Shown: piece after piece, positions 1 through 4,353 of the stretch
How positions within the stretch are numbered: the first letter of the stretch is position 1
How the letters are laid out: the number at the start of each line of letters is the position of its first letter
From: an uncultured bacterium
GTDB taxonomy: Bacteria > Chloroflexota > Anaerolineae > JACIWP01
Assembly: GCA_903872005.1 (NCBI GenBank)
Contig: CAIQJD010000113.1
Location: 1-5,397 of the forward strand
Direction of reading: 5' to 3'
DNA length: 5,397 nucleotides
Translations under genes and position numbers: made by a program
The notes under the pieces: model-generated
What the model was told of the DNA's origin: nothing
The model's database searches: none
The model's input: the letters and a program-made list of their open reading frames with translations, nothing else

Positions 1-509
1 AGAAAGAGATCCAGGCTCAGGTCCGCCAGGCTGCTGCCGGCGCAGGGGCGCGCGTCAAAGGGGATCGCCAGCGCCGTGCGCCGCTCACTGAGGATGCGCT
101 CTTCGGTTTCTGTGGCGATGGCGCGGCGTGGCCCCACCCGGATATGCACTTGTCCGCGATAGCGCACCGGCGGCAGATCCGAGGGCAATACTTCCACGAC
201 GGCGATATCCTGGCCGGCCGGCAGCGTCCATTTCCTGACGGTCATCGCCGGCAGCGGCAGGATATTCCCATCGGAGCGAATTGCCGCGAGGTTGTTCAGT
301 AGCTCATCGGTGACTTGCATTCCGACCGGTCTCCCATCGTTCGCCACGCCGATGAGCAGATAGCCGGGCTTGCGATGGTCGGGAAAGTCGTTGGAGAAGG
401 CGCAGATCGCTTCAGAGAACTTGTGCCTATCGTTGAGTGAGACTGTGCGTTCCACTCGGTCCGACTCGATATCCTGCATCAGGTCGAGCAATTCCCGTTC
501 GTTCAGCAT
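1..509 (-). CDS. AlbA_2 (Schlafen-type) domain ATP-binding protein, N-terminal part, cut by the window edge
   Basis: This reading frame opens with ATG at 509-507 and runs off the left edge, giving 169 visible residues and no stop. Residues about 15-135 look like an AlbA_2 domain: an ESDRVE segment near residue 15 stands where the family has its E-S-x-x-x-E-F-K signature, SEAICAFSN (32-40) matches the helix 'I-x-A-F-A-N', and GYLLIGVANDGRPVG (49-63) matches the hallmark 'G-x-L-x-I-G-V-x-D-D-G-x-x-x-G'. The VHIRVGPRRA segment (121-130) fits the domain's C-terminal strand. In related COG2865-type proteins this domain is followed by a divergent ATPase and winged-helix region, which would lie outside the window. 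A GAGGG ribosome-binding site (521-517) sits 7 nt before the ATG. GC content is about 53-60% across 301-480, against about 80% in parts of neighbouring genes, so the gene may be a recent arrival. It probably acts as a nucleic-acid-linked regulator, but the exact role is unknown. Confidence 0.8.
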   Translation of the reverse strand, partial: MLNERELLDLMQDIESDRVERTVSLNDRHKFSEAICAFSNDFPDHRKPGYLLIGVANDGRPVGMQVTDELLNNLAAIRSDGNILPLPAMTVRKWTLPAGQDIAVVEVLPSDLPPVRYRGQVHIRVGPRRAIATETEERILSERRTALAIPFDARPCAGSSLADLSLDLF

Positions 510-520
510 CGGTCTTCCCT

Positions 521-537
521 CTATCGGGGCGTGATAG
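521..537. repeat. Short inverted repeat just upstream of the AlbA_2 gene RBS
   Basis: CTATC (521-525) and GATAG (533-537) form a perfect 5 bp inverted repeat around a 7-base spacer, in the 41 bp gap between the phosphoesterase stop and the AlbA_2 start. On the transcript the 3' arm touches the first G of the GAGGG ribosome-binding site. The repeat could be a small hairpin affecting translation, a small operator half-site pair, or chance. It is short and there is no second copy. Confidence 0.25.
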
Positions 538-550
538 GGTCATGTTCGTT

Positions 551-1252
551 TCAAGCATACTCGGTTCCCCTGAATCTGTCAACGGCCATGTCTTCACCCT
601 CGCCCAACCGCACCCATTCCACCGTCTGCGCGGCGCTGTCATACAGCGCATACGCGATCCCCGGCCCATCGTCGGGCAAGCCCACGCTGCCCACGCCGAT
701 CACGTAGCGCACCCCGCGCCGGCCGTCGGCCACCGAGAAGGCCGGCCCAGACAGGGGGCGCAGCCGGCCGGCCTGGTCGAACCGCCAGCCGGCCTGCGTA
801 TGCGTGTGCCCATGAAAGAAGATGGCGCGCTGGCGCGTCCCCATCTCCGCCAATGTCTGCCAGACGGTTGCTTCATGCTCGTTGAGATAGGGGAAGAGCG
901 CGCCCCAGCGCGCCCCAGACTCGATCTTGTAACGCCGAAAATCGGCCGGCGAGCGCAACCCGGCCGGCGCATAGGGGACGGCGTGGGCCGCCAGGAAGCC
1001 GCCTTCGTCCAGCAGCGCCGGCAGGCCAGCCACGTAGTCGCGGGTCGCCGGCGGGAAGCTTTCCTCGCTGGAGACCTCCCAGTTGCCAAAGACGCCGGCC
1101 GCGCCGGCCTCGATGAGCAGGGCGTAGCATTCGGGGTTGCCAATGTCGCCCAGGAAGAGGATGCGCCCGGCGGCGCGCCGGCGCGCGTCGGCCAGGGCGC
1201 GGCGCAGCCGCTCCGTTTTGCCGTGCGCGTCGGATACCAGGGCGTAGCGCAT
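551..1252 (-). CDS. Calcineurin-like metallophosphoesterase (YfcE/MJ0936-like phosphodiesterase)
   Basis: A 233-residue, apparently complete cytoplasmic enzyme of the binuclear-metal phosphoesterase family, which hydrolyses phosphodiester or phosphomonoester bonds. The metal-binding motifs appear in order: SDAHG (D8, H10), GDIGNPE (D36), GNWE (N57), AAH (H90) and HGHTH (H149, H151). GVGSVGLPDDG near 186-196 matches the 'GSVGxPRDG' loop common in YfcE-like phosphodiesterases. The third motif reads GNWE where many relatives have GNHD/E or GNCD; the metal-binding Asn is kept. Two starts are possible. GTG at 1255 is only 2 nt from the GGGAG ribosome-binding site (1262-1258), whereas ATG at 1252 is 5 nt away, so the ATG is preferred. 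The ATG shares its A with the stop codon of the upstream glycosylase (TGATG), which implies translational coupling. The substrate cannot be read from sequence. Confidence 0.9.
   Translation of the reverse strand: MRYALVSDAHGKTERLRRALADARRRAAGRILFLGDIGNPECYALLIEAGAAGVFGNWEVSSEESFPPATRDYVAGLPALLDEGGFLAAHAVPYAPAGLRSPADFRRYKIESGARWGALFPYLNEHEATVWQTLAEMGTRQRAIFFHGHTHTQAGWRFDQAGRLRPLSGPAFSVADGRRGVRYVIGVGSVGLPDDGPGIAYALYDSAAQTVEWVRLGEGEDMAVDRFRGTEYA
554..582 (-). promoter_or_regulatory. Sigma70-type promoter for the AlbA_2 gene, inside the 3' end of the phosphoesterase gene
   Basis: On the minus strand a perfect -35 box TTGACA (582-577) is followed by exactly 17 bases and a TATGCT -10 box (559-554, 4 of 6 matches to TATAAT). 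A start near 547 would give a leader of about 38 nt before the ATG at 509, with a good RBS. The element is built from the last twelve codons of the metallophosphoesterase, which are less GC-rich than the rest of that gene. It points to independent expression of the downstream gene. The assignment is from sequence only. Confidence 0.55.
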
Positions 1253-2154
1253 CACGTCTCCCAGTCATAGCACCAATAGGCCAGGCCGCGCCAGCGCCCA
1301 AATTCGGCGAAGGCGCCGGCGATCTGGCGGTCGGTCGGGTCCTGGCCGGCGAAGAGCTGCCTCCGCATCAGCGTGCGCGCCCAGGTGTCTACCGGGATGC
1401 GCTCGGCGCGGCCCAGCAACAGCATCATGCTCGACGCGGCGTAGTCGCCGACCCCTTTGACGCCGCGCAGCGCCTTGTAAAGCTGGCCGGCGTCCAGCGA
1501 GTCGTCTTCCCAGGCGGCGAGGTCCAGCGCGCCGGCGTCAACCCGCTCGGCCAGCTCGGCGAGGTAGGGGCCGCGGTAGCCCAGGCGCAGCTCGCCGCTA
1601 CGCAGGCGGTCGGCCGCGCCGGCCAGGCGCGCCGGCCCCGGAAAAGCGCGCATCGTCGTATCCCAGGGCGTCGGCGCGCCGAGGGTCTCGACCAGCCGGC
1701 GCGTCATGCTCTTGGTGCCGGCCCAACTGATATTGGTGGTCAGGAGCGTCTTGACCAGGTCCTCGAAGAGGCTCCCACAGCGCAGGATGCGCCCCTTGCG
1801 CCGTTGGCGCACGCCCTCAAAGCCGGCCTTGTCTGCGCACAGGCGATAGAATTCGGTCAGGTCCGTGTCCAGCGATAGCATGCGCCCGACGCGCCGGCGC
1901 AGCGTTTCCAGGTCGGCCGGCGCCAGGGGCGCGGCGTGCTGGATTTCGACGGCGACCGAAGGCCGGCCGGCCTCCGACGCGTCGCGCAGCGCCAGCAGAA
2001 CTACCGCGTCGCCGATCTCTTCCGGCCGCCATAAGACGCCGGCGTCAGCCTCCCAGCGAAACGGCGCCAGTTGCGGCCAGCCGTGCGATTCTACGGTTGC
2101 TCGAAAGTGGAACTGCGCCGGCGGCGTCAGGGTCAACGACGTGCTGTGAACCAT
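1252..2154 (-). CDS. AlkA-like HhH-GPD superfamily DNA glycosylase
   Basis: A 300-residue base-excision repair enzyme that probably removes damaged (for example alkylated) bases from DNA. Residues 1-100 look like the N-terminal beta domain of AlkA/OGG1-type glycosylases, followed by a helical domain with the segment FEDLVKTLLTTNISW (130-144). The helix-hairpin-helix GVKGVGDYAAS (231-241) and the catalytic aspartate D256 in IPVDTW mark the HhH-GPD fold. The position after GVG where EndoIII and OGG1 carry the lyase lysine is tyrosine (Y238), so a monofunctional enzyme is expected. No C-terminal [4Fe-4S] cysteine set is present, which argues against Nth or MutY. The tail FGRWRGLAYWCYDW (285-298) resembles the AlkA C-terminus. 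ATG 2154 is chosen because GAGG (2164-2161) lies 6 nt upstream and conserved-looking sequence begins there. The gene starts 26 nt after the regulator stop and overlaps the phosphoesterase start by one base. The lesion specificity is not known. Confidence 0.88.
   Translation of the reverse strand: MVHSTSLTLTPPAQFHFRATVESHGWPQLAPFRWEADAGVLWRPEEIGDAVVLLALRDASEAGRPSVAVEIQHAAPLAPADLETLRRRVGRMLSLDTDLTEFYRLCADKAGFEGVRQRRKGRILRCGSLFEDLVKTLLTTNISWAGTKSMTRRLVETLGAPTPWDTTMRAFPGPARLAGAADRLRSGELRLGYRGPYLAELAERVDAGALDLAAWEDDSLDAGQLYKALRGVKGVGDYAASSMMLLLGRAERIPVDTWARTLMRRQLFAGQDPTDRQIAGAFAEFGRWRGLAYWCYDWET
1258..1262 (-). promoter_or_regulatory. Ribosome-binding site that decides the phosphoesterase start
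   Basis: GGGAG lies within the last codons of the glycosylase gene, 5 nt before ATG 1252 but only 2 nt before the alternative GTG 1255. The spacing favours the ATG. Confidence 0.6.
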
Positions 2155-2180
2155 TTCCGACCTCGTGCGCCAGGGATAAG

Positions 2181-3494
2181 CTACTCGATCAGGCCCAGGG
2201 CGCGCGCCCGGGCGATGGCCTGGGTGCGGCTCCCCACGCCCAGCTTGCCATAGATGTTGTTGATGTGGCGCTTGACCGACCCATCGGCGATGTAGAGCTT
2301 GTGGCCGATTTCGGCATTGGCGAGGCCGGCCGCGATGAGACGCAACACTTCGATCTCGCGCTCGCTCAGCGGCTCGACCAGGCGTTGGTCGGGGGCGCGC
2401 CTGGGGGCCGCGCCGGCCAGCTCGGCGGCCTGGCGGGCATGGCCGGCGGCCAGCTCCGGCCAATCATGGGTTTCGTACCAGATGGCGGCCTTGCGGTGCA
2501 GCATCAATTGCTCCTGGGCGCTGAGGCTCAGGCGCAGCACTTCGGCGAAGAGGACATGATAGCGATACCATTCGCGCCGATTGTCCAGGGGCGCCAGGAA
2601 GAGGTTGGCGCTCTCCAGGCGCTCCAGCACGGCCTGAGAATCGTCGCGGCCGGTCAGGGCGTCGCACAGCGGCGCACACATCCGCTCCACGATGGCCGTC
2701 TGGCGCAGGAATTCGCGCAGCGGTTCCGGCTCGCGCTGCAACACCTCGGCCATCAGATAGTCCACGATGTAGCGGTCGTTGCCGGCGAAGGCGGCCACGA
2801 ACGCTTCGGCGGCCGGCTGTTGGCGCAGCGCCAGGCCGGCCAGTTGCAGGCCGGTGATCCAGCCTTCGGTGCGCGCAGCCAGAGCGGCCACGTCCGCCGG
2901 CGATAGCTCCAGGCGCATCGTCTGGCGCAAGAAGGCGGCGGCCTCTTCCTGCGTGAAGCGCAGGGCGCTCTCGCGGATTTCGGTCAATTGATCACGCGCC
3001 CGCAAGCGCGCCAGGGGCAGGGGCGGGTCCTCGCGCGCCCCGATGACGACGTGCAGGCCGGCCGGCGCGTGGGCCAGCAAGAAGGCCAGCAGATCATGGA
3101 CGGCGAACGCGTTGATGAGGTGGTAATCGTCGAGGACGAGCAGGCGCGGCTCGCCGGCGTCCGCCAACGCGTTGATCACCGCGATCATCTGCGCCTGGGG
3201 CGCATCGGCCGGCGGCGCGACGACTTCCAGCGCTGCGGCCACGTAGCGCGCGAAGCATGCCGGGGCGTTGTCGCCGGCGTCCAGGGTGAGCCAGGCGACG
3301 CGCCGGCCGGCCGCGCCGGCCCATGCCCGGATCAGCGTCGTCTTGCCGAAGCCCGGCGGCGCGGAGACCAGCGTCAGGCGATGGCCCTGGCGCAGCCCTT
3401 CTTCCAGTCGCGCCAGAAGGCGGGCGCGTGTGACCAGATCGGGCCGCGCCGCCGGCGGCTGTATCTTCGTGGAGAGCAAAGTCTCTGCGGTCAT
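2181..3494 (-). CDS. Compact LAL/MalT-type LuxR regulator lacking the TPR sensor domain
   Basis: A 437-residue ATP-dependent transcription regulator. It has a Walker A motif SAPPGFGKTT (44-53), a Walker B motif LLVLDDYH (118-125, the signature of MalT-like STAND ATPases), the EGWITGLQLAGLAL segment (210-223) and a winged-helix region (about 245-325). The C-terminal LuxR helix-turn-helix (about 375-432) contains PLSEREIEVLRLIAAGLAN and the VKRHINNIYGKLGV recognition region. MalT-family proteins are usually about 900 residues, with some 400 residues of TPR-like repeats between the ATPase and the HTH. Here only one helical pair (HRKAAIWYETHDW, 333-345) and a short Ala/Pro linker remain. The frame is intact, so this looks like an established short form rather than a pseudogene. 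The start at ATG 3494 has only a weak AGG upstream. In-frame sequence further upstream overlaps the neighbouring gene and looks non-coding. It probably controls its own operon or distant targets. Confidence 0.9.
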   Translation of the reverse strand: MTAETLLSTKIQPPAARPDLVTRARLLARLEEGLRQGHRLTLVSAPPGFGKTTLIRAWAGAAGRRVAWLTLDAGDNAPACFARYVAAALEVVAPPADAPQAQMIAVINALADAGEPRLLVLDDYHLINAFAVHDLLAFLLAHAPAGLHVVIGAREDPPLPLARLRARDQLTEIRESALRFTQEEAAAFLRQTMRLELSPADVAALAARTEGWITGLQLAGLALRQQPAAEAFVAAFAGNDRYIVDYLMAEVLQREPEPLREFLRQTAIVERMCAPLCDALTGRDDSQAVLERLESANLFLAPLDNRREWYRYHVLFAEVLRLSLSAQEQLMLHRKAAIWYETHDWPELAAGHARQAAELAGAAPRRAPDQRLVEPLSEREIEVLRLIAAGLANAEIGHKLYIADGSVKRHINNIYGKLGVGSRTQAIARARALGLIE

Positions 3495-3520
3495 CAGGTC
3501 AGCCTGTGCGATGCGCCGGG

Positions 3521-4243
3521 CTAGGCGGTAGGTGGCGCGTCGTCGGGAGGCGGGACGATGGTCGGTTCGGCGGCCGGCGGGGGAACCAGGCCGGCCAGGC
3601 GGCTTCGCAGCTCCTCGGCGCGCCGGCGCGCCAGGTAGACAACGTAGGCCAATCCGCCGGCCAGGACAAAGAACATGGTCGCCAGCCCCAGGGCCGGCGG
3701 CAAGACGCCGGAAGTCGGAATGAAGATCACGAAGGCGATGGCGGCGGCCGGCCAGGCGATGTAGCTGACCACGCGCCAGGGCAGCCAGCCGTTCCACAGC
3801 CAGAAGGCGTGGGCCAGGCCGCCCAGCGCGGCGAAGAGGAGCGCCAACGCCAGGGCGACGTGAATGATGGGAGCGACGAAGACCGTGATGGCTGCCAATC
3901 CGCCCAACAACAGTAGGTAGAGCGTCACCATGAGGGCGTTGCTCAACAGGTCATAGCGCCGGCTCTCCTGGGCCAGCGTGCGTTGCGCTTCGGCGTCCAG
4001 GACTTTGACGGCAATCAGCGGGATCGCCAGATCGCGCAGCCGGCCCAACAGGCCGTAGAGCGCGGCGTGGTCGGGGACTCTGCCTTGCAGCAGCGACTCG
4101 CCGTCGGCCGAGGAGACGGCCAGGTCATCGAACCAATCGGCCCATTGTTCGGGAGAGAGCCGGCCTTTGACGCGTATCTCATAGAGGAAGGGCGGCTTGA
4201 CGAGTTCCGCGTCCTGGACGGGGGGCTGGTATTGACTGTTCAT
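3521..4243 (-). CDS. Four-helix membrane protein with a soluble N-terminal 'YEIRVKG' domain
   Basis: A 240-residue protein of unknown function. Residues about 19-83 form a soluble domain, with LYEIRVKGRLSPEQWADWF at 20-38 and the ending LRDLAIPLIAVKVLD at 69-83. From memory this resembles a small domain recurring in Chloroflexota hypothetical proteins, but no search was made. Four hydrophobic segments follow at about 99-123, 127-149, 157-176 and 181-204. A basic stretch (YLARRRAEELRSR, 203-215) after the last helix suggests that both the N-terminal domain and the proline-rich tail (220-240, PPP repeats) are cytoplasmic. ATG 4243 is preferred over an in-frame ATG at 4288, because GGAG (4255-4252) lies 8 nt upstream of it and nothing similar precedes the longer start. 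The regulator gene begins 26 nt after its stop, so the two are probably co-transcribed and might act together as a membrane sensor and a regulator. That role is inferred. Confidence 0.8.
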   Translation of the reverse strand: MNSQYQPPVQDAELVKPPFLYEIRVKGRLSPEQWADWFDDLAVSSADGESLLQGRVPDHAALYGLLGRLRDLAIPLIAVKVLDAEAQRTLAQESRRYDLLSNALMVTLYLLLLGGLAAITVFVAPIIHVALALALLFAALGGLAHAFWLWNGWLPWRVVSYIAWPAAAIAFVIFIPTSGVLPPALGLATMFFVLAGGLAYVVYLARRRAEELRSRLAGLVPPPAAEPTIVPPPDDAPPTA

Positions 4244-4287
4244 AGGCTTGACTCCAATTTGAATCGAGATCGTCCAATCACAGCCCA

Positions 4288-4317
4288 ATTATCGCGCCGG
4301 CGTCGGCGCAACGTCAT
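4288..4317 (-). promoter_or_regulatory. Candidate promoter of the membrane protein-regulator-glycosylase-phosphoesterase operon
   Basis: On the minus strand ATGACG (4317-4312, keeping the TGAC core of TTGACA) is followed by 18 bases and GATAAT (4293-4288, 5 of 6 matches to TATAAT). A start near 4281 would give a leader of about 38 nt before ATG 4243. The AT-rich patch stands out in a very GC-rich region and sits in the only sizeable gap. The spacer contains the inverted repeat GCGCC/GGCGC, a possible operator. The -35 match is modest. Confidence 0.4.
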
Positions 4318-4322
4318 CCATC

Positions 4323-4353
4323 AAAAGGCGCATCGTCGGGTGTAGCCGCGCCT
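4323..4353 (-). terminator. Weak terminator-like hairpin after the radical SAM gene
   Basis: AGGCGC (4353-4348) can pair with GCGCCT (4331-4326) around a 16-base loop, with a run of four T at 4326-4323 on the minus strand. The first arm begins at the last base of the radical SAM stop codon. The stem is only 6 bp, the loop long and the T-run short, so this may be a partial terminator or chance. Confidence 0.25.

Noticed and set aside
437..1270. Long plus-strand open frame of 277 codons opposite the phosphoesterase gene
   Set aside because: It is an antisense shadow in GC-rich DNA. It lacks recognisable motifs and is rich in Arg, Gly and Ala, while the minus strand encodes a complete metallophosphoesterase with all metal motifs.
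1437..1476. OGG1-like catalytic lysine in YKAL before the glycosylase HhH
   Set aside because: The lyase lysine of OGG1 and EndoIII lies two residues after the GVG of the hairpin, where this protein has Tyr. The upstream lysine is not the equivalent residue.
2155..2463. N-terminal extension of the glycosylase by 103 codons
   Set aside because: It reads out of frame through the LuxR HTH of the upstream gene and is Arg/Pro-rich. A good RBS and plausible domain start are at ATG 2154.
2097..2906. Plus-strand open frame of 269 codons opposite the regulator gene
   Set aside because: It is antisense to well-conserved LuxR and STAND motifs, has no domain of its own and low-complexity composition.
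3495..3797. N-terminal extension of the regulator by 101 codons
   Set aside because: It overlaps the membrane helices of the upstream gene in another frame and looks non-coding. LAL proteins normally begin shortly before a 'KxxxP' segment, as here (STKIQPP).
2988..3916. Plus-strand open frames at 2988-3524 and 3506-3916
   Set aside because: Both are antisense to the Walker motifs and membrane helices of real genes, are Arg/Gln/Gly-rich and have no motif.
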